A stretch of 5,680 nucleotides of DNA from JAIOPA01 sp036522895 (GTDB lineage: Bacteria > Eisenbacteria > RBG-16-71-46): contig DATDEX010000433.1 of the NCBI GenBank assembly GCA_036522895.1, positions 1-5,680 of the forward strand, in the 5' to 3' direction. A model generated the notes under the pieces. The model worked only from the letters and a program-made list of their open reading frames with translations. It made no database searches and was not told the DNA's origin. A program made the position numbers and the translations under genes. Shown one piece after another: positions 1 through 5,680 of this stretch (positions are counted from its first letter, which is position 1; every line of letters starts with the position of its first letter).

Positions 1-57
1 CGCCGCGCCCGGGGCGGCGCCAACCCCACGGACCGGAGCGGCCCGGGCCCGCCGGGC
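1..57 (-). terminator. GC-rich inverted repeats after the PpiD-like gene; possible terminator
   Basis: The 57 bases after the stop codon hold no gene. In transcript order there is first a small hairpin right after the stop (GCCC at 47-50 against GGGC at 54-57), overlapping the 10-base palindrome GGCCCGGGCC (40-49). About 40 bases after the stop comes a second hairpin, with 6-bp arms CGCCGC (1-6) and GCGGCG (14-19) and a 7-base loop. No T tract is visible before the window ends, so intrinsic termination is only a possibility. Such repeats are also common by chance at this GC content. Confidence 0.25.
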
Positions 58-3003
58 TCACTCCTCCGGCGGGGCGGGCAGCGGGATGGCCGCGAGCGAA
101 CGGTCGAGGATGCGCACCGGGTACCGCCTCTTGAGATCGTCGAACCAGGCCCCGAGCTTCCGCTCCACGGCGACTTTCCGGAGTTCCTCGGTGCGAACCT
201 GCAGCCGGTCCGGCGAGGGTGGACGCCGCTCGACCAGGCGGACCCGGGCGAGCCCCCCCGGCCAGCGCACCCAGCCGCTCGTCTGCCCCGGCTCGAGCGC
301 GGGAGGATGCGTACCCGAGCCGAACACGAGCGAATCGAGCGCGGGCGGAATGCTGCCCTTGTCGCTGGCGCCGGCCGCCACGAGGTCCTCCGAGCGCTTG
401 AGACCACCCCAGAGCGCTCCGAGGCTGTCGAGAGACCAGCCGGCGGCCGCGAGCGAGTCGAGCTCGGCCGCCTTGGCCTCGAGCGCCCGCTCCCCCCCGC
501 CCATGCGGTAGGCGGCGATCGCCCGAGCGCGGGCTTTCTCCCACGTCGGCACGCCCGCGGTCGTGACGGTGTCCACCCAGGTGAGCCAGTAACCTTCGCC
601 CTTCGCCCTCCACTTGAAGGGCATCACCTCGCCCGGCTTCATGGCGAAGAGCTTGTCGAAGTAGGGGGTCATCTCCTCGGGAGCCCCCGTCGGCTCGTCC
701 ACGGGCTGTTGGTACTCGCGGAGCTCGAAGCCGAGCCGCGCGGCGGCCGCGCGGCCCTGGGCCGCGCTCTTGAGGGCGCGAACCAGGCTGTCCGCCCGCT
801 GGAACGCGAGCGTGTCCGCGCGGTCGCGCGCGAGCTCGCTCGCCACGATGCCGTAGACGAGGTTGAGCGGCTGGACGTACGACGCGACATGGTCGATGCA
901 GAGGATGATGTGATAGCCCACCTCGGTCTTCACCGGCCCGGCGAGCTCCCCCGGCTGCATCGCGAAGGCCGCGTTCTCGAACGGTTCGAGCATGGTCCCG
1001 CGTGCGAACGTTCCCAGGTCGCCGCCCTTGATCTTCGTCGCCGGGTCGTCGGAGAAGCGCGCGGCGAGATCGTCGAAGCTCTCGCCCGCGCGGATGCGCG
1101 CGAGCAGCGAATCGGCGCGCGCGTGCGCGACGCGGTCCGCGGCGGGCGAGTTGTTGCTGGGCGAGATCAGGATGTGCTTCGCGCGCACGAGCTCGGGTGC
1201 CGAGTACTTGTCGATGTGGCGCCGGTGCCAGCGTTCGACCTCCGCGCGCGTGAGCTTGATGCTCGCCAGCGGGGGCTGAGGGACGACCATGCGCGTGAAC
1301 TGAACGACGCGACCGCCGCTCCAGCGCTTGGGATCGGCCAGGAACATCTGGTGCGCGGCCTCCTCTTCGGCCGCGCGCCGACGTGCGTCGAGCGTAGCGC
1401 GCAACGCGGGCTCCACCTGCTCGTACGTGGGCACGTGCCGCGCGATGTGGCTCACCACCTGCCAGACGAGAAACCCGCGCGCGAACGGCGCGATCCCGGC
1501 GCCGTGCGGCTCGCCGCGCTTCCAGAGGGTGTCGCTCAACGCCGCGGCGGCGAAGCCCGTGTCCACATCGGCGCCCATGGGCGCGGGCGCGGTTTCGCGC
1601 ACCTTGAGACTGGATTCGAGCGCGGGCGCGCGGCGCCCCGCGCTCCACGCCTGGTAGAGCTCGTCGGCCTGCACGCGCGCGGTTTCGACGCGCTTGTCCC
1701 GGCGCCAGCGAAGCCGTGCCTCGTCGTGAACCTGCGCGAGCGTGCGTGCGACGATAGCGCCCGTGCCGGGGTCGAACGAGGAGAAATCCGCGAGGTGGCC
1801 GCGATACCAGTGGTCGAGGTCCGCCTCGGTCGGCTCGGGAAGGCGGATCGTGCCCGTGTCCACCGCGGTCCAGCGAAACGTCCACGCCGGACCCGAGAGC
1901 GAATCGCGCACGGACTCGAACAGTGCCCGCCGATCCCGCTCGTCGTGGTGGAGGCGGGATTCGTCGCGCAGCTTGCCGCGGATCTCGCGCGCCACGCTCG
2001 CGAGCGGCGCGACGTGCGCGGGCTCGAGCTGGTCCACGCGCACGACGAGCCAGCCATCCGTTCCCGCGACGGGTTGCGGGAGCACCGTGCCCGGGGTGGC
2101 CTTGAACAGCGCGGAGGTCTGCGCCGCGTCGCCCTTCCAGTAGCCGGGGAAGTTGTCGGGCAGCACCGTGATGTCGGGGCGCGGCCCCCCGAAGCGCGCG
2201 GAGGCCGACTCGAGCGACGAGCCCCCCTTGACCGCGGCGAGGATGCTGTCCGCAGCCTGCCGCATCCGGGCGGTCCAGGCGGCCGCGGCGGCAGGTTCGC
2301 GCCGCTCGACCTCGGTCATCGGCGGATCGTTCACGAACACCACGCTCAGGGTCGCCCGATCGGGACGGCGCCAGAGCGGCAGGTTCGCGCGGTAGTACGC
2401 GAGCACGTCGGCCTCGCGCGGCTCCGGGTAATTGCCGCTGAACTCGCTCGCGCGCAGCGACAGGTCCTCGGTGGTCGCACGGGCGAGCTGGTGCCAGGCC
2501 CGGGCGCGGAGCTCGTCCTCGGCGGGGCGGAACCGGGCCTGCATCCGCTCATCGAGCCGTCGCGCGGCGAGCTGCTCGCTCGAGGCCACGAGCGCGTTCT
2601 GGAACCGGCCCGGCTGCGACGTGCGCGTGAGCTGCCAGCGCTGGGCGTCGAACTGGCCGTTCGGGCTGAAGAACGGATCGCGCCTGAGCACGGACTCGGC
2701 TTCCGCGCCGCTCACGGTCAGCCCCGTCCGTTTCGCCTCCAGCACGAGCAGATCGAGCCGGATCATCGTCTCGAGGAGCTGCCGTCGCAGCAGCTCCTTG
2801 AACTCGGCCGGGCGCGTGCCCCCGCGCGCCGCCAGCTGCTGCTCGGCGGCCGCGAGGCGATGCTCGTACTCGTCGCGCTCGATGCGCAGCTTCCCGACGA
2901 GGGCCACCGCCGGGCGCGGGGCCGGGTTCTGCGCCAGCGCACCCAGCGCGGGTACGGTCAACAGGAACAGGACACCACCCGATACCCATGCGCGTGCGCT
3001 CAC
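58..3003 (-). CDS. Exported SurA/PpiD-type parvulin peptidyl-prolyl isomerase and chaperone
   Basis: Predicted exported folding factor of 981 residues that isomerises Xaa-Pro bonds and binds unfolded envelope proteins. The GTG start is chosen because AGAGG lies 7 bases upstream and the protein then opens with a signal peptide (residues 1-24, hydrophobic core VLFLLTV, site ALA before Q25). It could instead be an uncleaved membrane anchor as in PpiD. A 57-codon in-frame extension to 3174 would run through the divergent promoter into pgeF. Residues about 32-190 resemble the SurA/PpiD N-terminal chaperone domain (FFSPNGQFDAQRW at 111-123). Residues 604-705 are a complete parvulin domain: VRAKHILI with His610, FSDDP with Asp653 at the usual Cys/Asp position, GGDLGTF, Met671/Phe675/Phe680, and GYHII with His698. 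Similar but degenerate segments flank it. E. coli PpiD has about 620 residues, so this is an enlarged relative. Family assignment is firm; client proteins are unknown. Confidence 0.94.
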   Translation of the reverse strand: MSARAWVSGGVLFLLTVPALGALAQNPAPRPAVALVGKLRIERDEYEHRLAAAEQQLAARGGTRPAEFKELLRRQLLETMIRLDLLVLEAKRTGLTVSGAEAESVLRRDPFFSPNGQFDAQRWQLTRTSQPGRFQNALVASSEQLAARRLDERMQARFRPAEDELRARAWHQLARATTEDLSLRASEFSGNYPEPREADVLAYYRANLPLWRRPDRATLSVVFVNDPPMTEVERREPAAAAAWTARMRQAADSILAAVKGGSSLESASARFGGPRPDITVLPDNFPGYWKGDAAQTSALFKATPGTVLPQPVAGTDGWLVVRVDQLEPAHVAPLASVAREIRGKLRDESRLHHDERDRRALFESVRDSLSGPAWTFRWTAVDTGTIRLPEPTEADLDHWYRGHLADFSSFDPGTGAIVARTLAQVHDEARLRWRRDKRVETARVQADELYQAWSAGRRAPALESSLKVRETAPAPMGADVDTGFAAAALSDTLWKRGEPHGAGIAPFARGFLVWQVVSHIARHVPTYEQVEPALRATLDARRRAAEEEAAHQMFLADPKRWSGGRVVQFTRMVVPQPPLASIKLTRAEVERWHRRHIDKYSAPELVRAKHILISPSNNSPAADRVAHARADSLLARIRAGESFDDLAARFSDDPATKIKGGDLGTFARGTMLEPFENAAFAMQPGELAGPVKTEVGYHIILCIDHVASYVQPLNLVYGIVASELARDRADTLAFQRADSLVRALKSAAQGRAAAARLGFELREYQQPVDEPTGAPEEMTPYFDKLFAMKPGEVMPFKWRAKGEGYWLTWVDTVTTAGVPTWEKARARAIAAYRMGGGERALEAKAAELDSLAAAGWSLDSLGALWGGLKRSEDLVAAGASDKGSIPPALDSLVFGSGTHPPALEPGQTSGWVRWPGGLARVRLVERRPPSPDRLQVRTEELRKVAVERKLGAWFDDLKRRYPVRILDRSLAAIPLPAPPEE
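889..1194 (-). other. Catalytic parvulin (PPIC/rotamase) domain
   Basis: This segment encodes residues 604-705 of the PpiD-like protein. It carries the whole parvulin signature in order: the KHILI strand, a helix rich in Ala and Arg, FDDLAARFSDDP, GGDLG, the hydrophobic substrate pocket (Met671, Phe675, Phe680), PGEL, and the closing GYHIILC strand. Both histidines of the parvulin active site are present, and an Asp stands where many family members have Cys or Asp. Isomerase activity is therefore plausible for this domain, unlike the neighbouring degenerate segments. Confidence 0.9.
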
Positions 3004-3010
3004 CGTCGAT

Positions 3011-3015
3011 CCTCT
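3011..3015 (-). promoter_or_regulatory. Ribosome binding site fixing the GTG start of the PpiD-like gene
   Basis: On the minus strand AGAGG, within the longer purine run GAGAGAGG, stands 7 bases before the GTG at 3003. Together with the signal peptide that begins at this codon, it decides the start against the longer in-frame extension. Confidence 0.7.
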
Positions 3016-3024
3016 CTCACCCGG

Positions 3025-3042
3025 CGCTTGACGATGCAAGCG
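3025..3042. repeat. Perfect 6-bp inverted repeat over the pgeF -35 box; possible operator
   Basis: CGCTTG (3025-3030) and CAAGCG (3037-3042) are perfect reverse complements separated by ACGATG. The left arm covers most of the TTGACG -35 hexamer. The size and spacing suit a small dimeric regulator. Read on the minus strand, the same bases could form a hairpin in the leader of the PpiD-like gene, 22 bases before its start codon. Six-base arms can arise by chance, so this is a candidate only. Confidence 0.35.
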
Positions 3043-3056
3043 ACCGACCCTAGCGT
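3028..3056 (+). promoter_or_regulatory. Candidate sigma-70-type promoter of pgeF
   Basis: TTGACG (3028-3033) is followed by a 17-base spacer and TAGCGT (3051-3056). The -35 box matches 5 of 6 consensus bases and the -10 box matches the key T, A and final T. Transcription would start near 3063, about three bases before the pgeF ATG, so the mRNA would be almost leaderless. This fits the lack of any purine-rich ribosome binding site before that ATG. The assignment rests on pattern only. Confidence 0.5.
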
Positions 3057-3065
3057 GCCGCGCCC

Positions 3066-3875
3066 ATGTGGACCCTCGAACGAGACGCGGCGGTTCCATT
3101 CTGGCGGCCGCGGGACCCCGGCCCCGAAGCCGTGCTGCTCTTCTCGACCCGGCGCGGCGGCGTGAGCCGCGCACCCTACGACACCCTCAACCTCGGCCGC
3201 TCGACCGAGGACGATCCCGAGGCCGTGACCGCGAACCGCGAGCGATTCCTCGCCGCCGCGGCCCTCGAACCGCACCGGCTCGCGACCGCGGGCCAGGTGC
3301 ACGGCACCCGGGTCGTGGCGGTGACGGCTCCGGGGCACCACCCCGAGTGCGACGCGCTCGTGACGCGCACGCCCGGCGTGGTGCTGGCCGTGACGACGGC
3401 GGACTGCATGGCGCTGCTGTATCGAGCCCCGGGCGTCGTGGCCGCCGCGCACAGCGGCTGGCGCGGCACGGCCGGCGGGATGCCGGTCGCCGCGCTCGAG
3501 GCGGTGTGCCGGCTCGCCGGGTGCGCGCCGGACGCCGTGAGCGTGGCGATCGGCCCCGCGATCCGGGGGTGCTGTTACGAAGTCGGTGAGGATGTCGCCA
3601 GCCACTTCCCGGCAGATGCGGTGCGAACGGGACCCACGCTTCTCGAGGGTGCCCGGACCCACGCTTCGCGCGGGTACCCCCGGCCGAGACTGGACCTGCC
3701 GACCGCGGCGATGCTCGCCCTGTGCGCCGCGGGGGTGGCGCCCGGGGCCATCGACGACACCGGAGCCTGCACCCACTGCGAACCTGCCCTGTACTACTCC
3801 CACCGCCGGGACCGGGGCGTCACCGGGCGCCACTGGGGCGTCGCGGCGCTGCGCGCGGGAAGCGGTTGGGGTTGA
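3066..3875 (+). CDS. pgeF: Peptidoglycan editing factor PgeF (YfiH/YlmD, multicopper oxidase/laccase-domain family)
   Basis: Complete 269-residue protein of the family once called multicopper polyphenol oxidase or laccase domain (Pfam Cu-oxidase_4). In E. coli, PgeF (YfiH) hydrolyses peptidoglycan precursors in which L-Ser has replaced L-Ala. Human and bacterial relatives also act on purine nucleosides. Visible motifs in order: STRRGGVSRAPYDTLNLG (27-44), DDPEAVTANRERF (49-61), QVHG with His79, TADC with Cys114, AAHSGWRG with His129, IGPAIRGCCYEVGEDV (162-177), CTHC (235-238), YYSHRRDRGVTGRHW (243-257). His79, Cys114 and His129 correspond to the conserved zinc-binding and catalytic triad. No signal peptide is seen, so it is cytoplasmic. 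The ATG lies only a few bases after the predicted transcription start and has no clear ribosome binding site. It is divergent from the PpiD-like gene. Length is normal for the family (about 240-280). Substrate cannot be settled from sequence. Confidence 0.96.
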   Translation: MWTLERDAAVPFWRPRDPGPEAVLLFSTRRGGVSRAPYDTLNLGRSTEDDPEAVTANRERFLAAAALEPHRLATAGQVHGTRVVAVTAPGHHPECDALVTRTPGVVLAVTTADCMALLYRAPGVVAAAHSGWRGTAGGMPVAALEAVCRLAGCAPDAVSVAIGPAIRGCCYEVGEDVASHFPADAVRTGPTLLEGARTHASRGYPRPRLDLPTAAMLALCAAGVAPGAIDDTGACTHCEPALYYSHRRDRGVTGRHWGVAALRAGSGWG

Positions 3876-3930
3876 ACGGTCGCGCAGTATAGCAGCGCCG
3901 GCCGCATGGCACCGCACGCGCGCCGCGTTC

Positions 3931-3960
3931 TTGACCGGGCCTTGAAGCGCCGGATAGCGT
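3931..3960 (+). promoter_or_regulatory. Candidate promoter of the cyclophilin gene
   Basis: TTGACC (3931-3936) is followed after 18 bases by TAGCGT (3955-3960), the same -10-like hexamer as in the candidate pgeF promoter. A start near 3967 would give a leader of about 70 bases. The rest of the spacer after pgeF (3876-3930) shows no gene and no convincing terminator. Readthrough from pgeF therefore remains possible. Confidence 0.4.
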
Positions 3961-3995
3961 CGGACCCCGTTTCCCTTGAGACGAGGCCGCGCGCG

Positions 3996-4026
3996 GTGCC
4001 GGGCCGCCGGCCCCCCCGCCCGGTAC
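3996..4026 (+). other. Leader hairpin just before the cyclophilin ribosome binding site
   Basis: GTGCCGGGC (3996-4004) can pair with GCCCGGTAC (4018-4026), giving nine base pairs with one G-U, around a 13-base loop that ends in a run of seven C. The stem ends directly against GAGG (4027-4030), the likely ribosome binding site. It could influence translation or mRNA stability. It lacks a following T tract and so is not a typical terminator. Confidence 0.35.
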
Positions 4027-4030
4027 GAGG
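4027..4030 (+). promoter_or_regulatory. Ribosome binding site deciding the TTG start of the cyclophilin
   Basis: GAGG stands 5 bases before the TTG at 4036. No comparable site precedes the earlier in-frame TTG at 3976, and only the later start places the signal peptide at the N-terminus. Confidence 0.6.
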
Positions 4031-4035
4031 TTCAT

Positions 4036-4695
4036 TTGCGCCGCTCGCTCGCCCGAGTCCTGCTCCCCCTGGCCCTCGCCGGCGCCGCGCGGACGGCCGC
4101 CGCCGCGAGCCACTACGCCGCGCGCGGCGCCGAACTCGCCCCGGCGGCCGCGATCTTCGAGACGAGCCAGGGCCGGATCGTGATCCGCCTCTTTCCGGCG
4201 GACGCGCCCAGGACCGTGGCGAACTTTCGGAAGCTCGTCCGCGCCGGGTTCTACGACAGCCTCACGTTTCACCGCGTGGTCCCGGGGTTCGTGATCCAGG
4301 GCGGCGATCCCAACTCGCGGGACGAGAACCCGTTCAACGACGGGCAGGGCGGCCCGGGCTACACGCTCCCCGCCGAGATCAAGCGCCGGCACGAGCGGGG
4401 CGCGGTCGCGATGGCGCGACTTCCCGACGCGGAGAACCCGGCGCGCGAATCGAACGGCTCGCAGTTCTACATCGCGCTTCGCGACCTGCCCCAGCTCGAC
4501 GGCGGCTATACGGTGTTCGGGAAGGTGATCGCCGGCTGGGAGGCGATCGATCGCATCGTGACGCTCGCGAGCCGCACCGACATCGCCCGGGTCGGAAACA
4601 ATGCCAATCCCGGCCGGCTCGCGTTGATCCGGCACGCCTCGCTCGCGCCGCTCCCGCGCGCGGTCACGCCTGCGCGCCGCGGCCCCGGACGCTGA
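4036..4695 (+). CDS. Exported cyclophilin-type peptidyl-prolyl cis-trans isomerase
   Basis: A 219-residue cyclophilin, predicted to isomerise Xaa-Pro bonds outside the cytoplasm. With the TTG start, the protein begins with a signal peptide of about 24 residues: two Arg, then a core LARVLLPLALAG and an Ala-rich end (RTAAAAS). The catalytic domain starts near residue 38 with FETSQGRIVIRLFPADAP. It contains FHRVVPGFVIQGGDP (78-92, catalytic Arg80, Phe85, Gln88), SNGSQFYI (139-146, Gln143, Phe144) and LDGGYTVFGKV (154-164). The usual His of the last motif is Tyr, and the usual Trp of the cyclosporin pocket is not evident, both common in bacterial cyclophilins. The last 25 residues are a basic, low-complexity tail without clear homology. 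The gene ends 12 bases before the stop codon of the convergent PPC gene. Family assignment is secure; periplasmic location is inferred from the signal peptide. Confidence 0.95.
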   Translation: MRRSLARVLLPLALAGAARTAAAASHYAARGAELAPAAAIFETSQGRIVIRLFPADAPRTVANFRKLVRAGFYDSLTFHRVVPGFVIQGGDPNSRDENPFNDGQGGPGYTLPAEIKRRHERGAVAMARLPDAENPARESNGSQFYIALRDLPQLDGGYTVFGKVIAGWEAIDRIVTLASRTDIARVGNNANPGRLALIRHASLAPLPRAVTPARRGPGR

Positions 4696-4707
4696 CCAAC
4701 GCCCGGG

Positions 4708-5136
4708 CTAACCCCCGTCCGGCGCGAGCGGGTGGTAGCCGAGGTCCGGGCGCGAGGCCCGCACGATCGCTCCGGGGCTCGTGACCACGTGCACCTCACA
4801 GGTGACGCTCACCACGGCGCGGAAGAGGTGCCCGCCGTAGGCCACGAAATCCGGGCCGGCGAGCGTCAGGTGGCAATGCGGGAACGGCGAGCCCTCGAGC
4901 ACGCTCACGTTTCCCACGAGCGAAAGCAGCTCGTGCTCGCCGCGAAAGACGCGGCGGATGTAGCTCCGGCTCTCGCGGACGAAGAAGCCCAGCTCGGCCT
5001 CGCCCACCGCGCCGATCCCGGAGAGCGTCCCGGCGCGCACGTCGTGCTCCACGGCGAATGCGCGGAGCGTCTCGAACAGCTCCTCGCCGGCGTCGATCCG
5101 CAGCACCCAGCCGTAGCTCGTGCGCTGTCGCTCCAT
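4708..5136 (-). CDS. PPC/DUF296-domain protein (stand-alone bacterial type)
   Basis: Complete 142-residue protein consisting almost wholly of one PPC (DUF296) domain, the fold also found attached to AT-hooks in plant DNA-binding proteins. Visible landmarks are LRIDAGEELFETLRAFA (12-28), AGTLSGIGAVGEAELGFF (35-52), the LSLVGNVS strand (71-78), PHCHL with His87 and His89, GGHL with His103, and TCEVHVV (112-118). The three histidines match the metal-binding set seen in bacterial members, which form trimers. There is no AT-hook and no signal peptide. The start is fixed by a strong GGGGGAGG 5 bases before the ATG. It lies 29 bases downstream of the unidentified partial gene, so the two probably share a transcript. 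The molecular role of free-standing bacterial PPC proteins is largely unknown. Confidence 0.92.
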   Translation of the reverse strand: MERQRTSYGWVLRIDAGEELFETLRAFAVEHDVRAGTLSGIGAVGEAELGFFVRESRSYIRRVFRGEHELLSLVGNVSVLEGSPFPHCHLTLAGPDFVAYGGHLFRAVVSVTCEVHVVTSPGAIVRASRPDLGYHPLAPDGG

Positions 5137-5141
5137 CGCAT

Positions 5142-5149
5142 CCTCCCCC
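5142..5149 (-). promoter_or_regulatory. Strong ribosome binding site of the PPC gene
   Basis: On the minus strand GGGGGAGG lies 5 bases before the ATG at 5136. A nearer ATG at 5141 is out of frame and sits too close to the site. This supports 5136 over a start further upstream inside the preceding gene. Confidence 0.75.
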
Positions 5150-5165
5150 GCGGGGATCCCCCCGG

Positions 5166-5680
5166 TCAGCGCGCGCCGGTGGCCCCGGCCGTCCTGGTGC
5201 CAAGGCCCGCCGCGTCGCGCCACCGGCAGAGCCCCTGCGCCGCGGCGAGCGCGAACCACTCCTCCAGCTCGAGTGCCGTCACCTCGTGGCCCTCGCGCGT
5301 GACGAGCGCCGCGATCTCGCCCACGCCGCGGGCGCCGTCGCAGGCGAACCAGGCGAGGTCGAGCGCGGTCGAGCCGCCGGAGATCGACGACTCGATGGCG
5401 AGGAAGCGCGTGCGCTCGGTCTCTGAGAGCGCGTCCCAGCCCGGCGAGAGCCAGCGGATCGGGGTGAGGAGCGAGCCGACGGCGCGCACGGGGACGCGGC
5501 CCGGGTCGACCACGGCCGGCTCGCGCTCGCCGGGGAGCGCGGGCAGGATCTCCGACTCCCAGAAGCCCTCGAGCTCCTCGGCGGCGAGCGGCAGGTGGGC
5601 CTCGAGCGCGCGCGTCACGGCGTGCGAGGCGGGCAGCCCGAACGCCAGCCGCTGCACACTCGCGAGCGCGCAGCGGCTGG
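5166..5680 (-). CDS. C-terminal part of an unidentified protein with a winged-helix-like end (5' end outside the window)
   Basis: I do not recognise this gene. The reading frame is open to the window edge, giving 170 C-terminal residues. A GTG at 5657 could start it, but codons before it continue in the same style and no ribosome binding site is seen, so a longer protein running off the window is more likely. It is soluble, with no signal peptide or membrane segment in view. The first third is helical and rich in Ala, Leu and Glu (AVTRALEAHLPLAAEELEGF). The middle has PIRWLSPGWDALSETERTRF. Near the end, residues around ALDLAWFACDGARGVGEIAA followed by ALELEEWFALAAAQGLCRW resemble the small winged-helix modules that close some larger bacterial enzymes, including certain M28-type peptidases. 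That link is weak. The stop codon is 29 bases before the PPC gene. Confidence 0.72.
   Translation of the reverse strand, partial: SRCALASVQRLAFGLPASHAVTRALEAHLPLAAEELEGFWESEILPALPGEREPAVVDPGRVPVRAVGSLLTPIRWLSPGWDALSETERTRFLAIESSISGGSTALDLAWFACDGARGVGEIAALVTREGHEVTALELEEWFALAAAQGLCRWRDAAGLGTRTAGATGAR

Noticed and set aside
3047..3075. Minus-strand promoter for the PpiD-like gene with TAGGGT overlapping the pgeF -10 at CTAG
   Set aside because: The -10-like hexamer is present, but the position 17 bases upstream reads GGGTCC, a poor -35. I could not place a convincing promoter for this gene.
307..3165. A 952-codon open frame on the plus strand opposite the PpiD-like gene
   Set aside because: It runs in exact codon register with the minus-strand gene, so its stop codons would need TTA, CTA or TCA in the sense frame, which GC-rich genes rarely use. 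Its product is Arg/Ala/Glu/His-rich with no recognisable domain, while the minus-strand frame has a signal peptide and a parvulin domain.
3004..3174. 57-codon N-terminal extension of the PpiD-like protein
   Set aside because: It is Arg-rich, overlaps the start of pgeF and the divergent promoter, and would bury the signal peptide inside the protein. GTG at 3003 has a good ribosome binding site.
3000..3917. A 305-codon open frame on the minus strand opposite pgeF
   Set aside because: Same codon-register effect as above. pgeF on the plus strand carries all the family motifs, and this product matches nothing I recognise.
3976..4035. Earlier TTG start for the cyclophilin
   Set aside because: No ribosome binding site precedes it, and it would put 20 extra residues before the signal peptide and cross the leader hairpin.
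3820..4635. A 271-codon open frame on the minus strand opposite the cyclophilin
   Set aside because: In codon register with the cyclophilin and without recognisable domains. It also runs across the candidate promoter and leader.
5137..5259. Longer PPC protein starting inside the upstream gene
   Set aside because: The added residues are Arg/Gly-rich and unlike the PPC fold, and they overlap the preceding coding region. The ATG at 5136 has a near-ideal ribosome binding site.
5058..5426. A 122-codon open frame on the plus strand spanning the PPC gene start and the partial gene
   Set aside because: It lies opposite two better supported genes and is Arg/Pro-rich low-complexity sequence explained by base composition.
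1..5680. CRISPR array, tRNA, insertion sequence or phage remnant
   Set aside because: No spaced direct repeats, tRNA-like arm pattern, transposase motif or terminal inverted repeat was seen on either strand. Nearly all of the window is accounted for by the five genes.

Overview
The window looks like chromosomal DNA from a very GC-rich bacterium with a Gram-negative type envelope. Codons end almost always in G or C, GTG and TTG serve as start codons, and two genes encode exported peptidyl-prolyl isomerases, one of them related to the SurA/PpiD chaperones that handle envelope proteins. The composition and the oversized PpiD-like protein would fit an uncultured soil lineage such as Eisenbacteria or Gemmatimonadota. 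That placement is a guess, because no rRNA or other marker gene is present.

Layout. Minus strand, 58-3003: a 981-residue exported SurA/PpiD-type chaperone with one complete parvulin domain and several degenerate parvulin-like segments. A 62-base divergent spacer holds a plausible sigma-70-type promoter, with a 6-bp inverted repeat over its -35 box. Plus strand, 3066-3875: PgeF (YfiH/YlmD, multicopper polyphenol oxidase/laccase-domain family). A 160-base spacer follows, with a second promoter-like site and a leader hairpin. Plus strand, 4036-4695: an exported cyclophilin-type peptidyl-prolyl isomerase with a TTG start. It converges, with a 12-base gap, on a minus-strand pair. The pair is a PPC/DUF296-domain protein (4708-5136) and, 29 bases upstream of it, the C-terminal part of a protein I could not identify (5166 to the window end), which ends in a probable winged-helix-like module.

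How the genes may work together. PgeF is known to remove mis-incorporated L-serine from peptidoglycan precursors. The two isomerases assist protein folding outside the cytoplasm. The left two thirds of the window can therefore be read as an envelope quality-control neighbourhood, but the genes have separate promoters and divergent or unlinked transcription, so a shared pathway is inference. The right-hand pair is probably one transcript of unknown role.

I found no tRNA, rRNA, CRISPR array, insertion sequence, phage gene or attachment site. Nothing here is clearly a new system. The least ordinary items are the multi-module parvulin scaffold, the compact divergent promoter with its inverted repeat and near-leaderless pgeF transcript, and the unidentified winged-helix-like gene next to the PPC gene.
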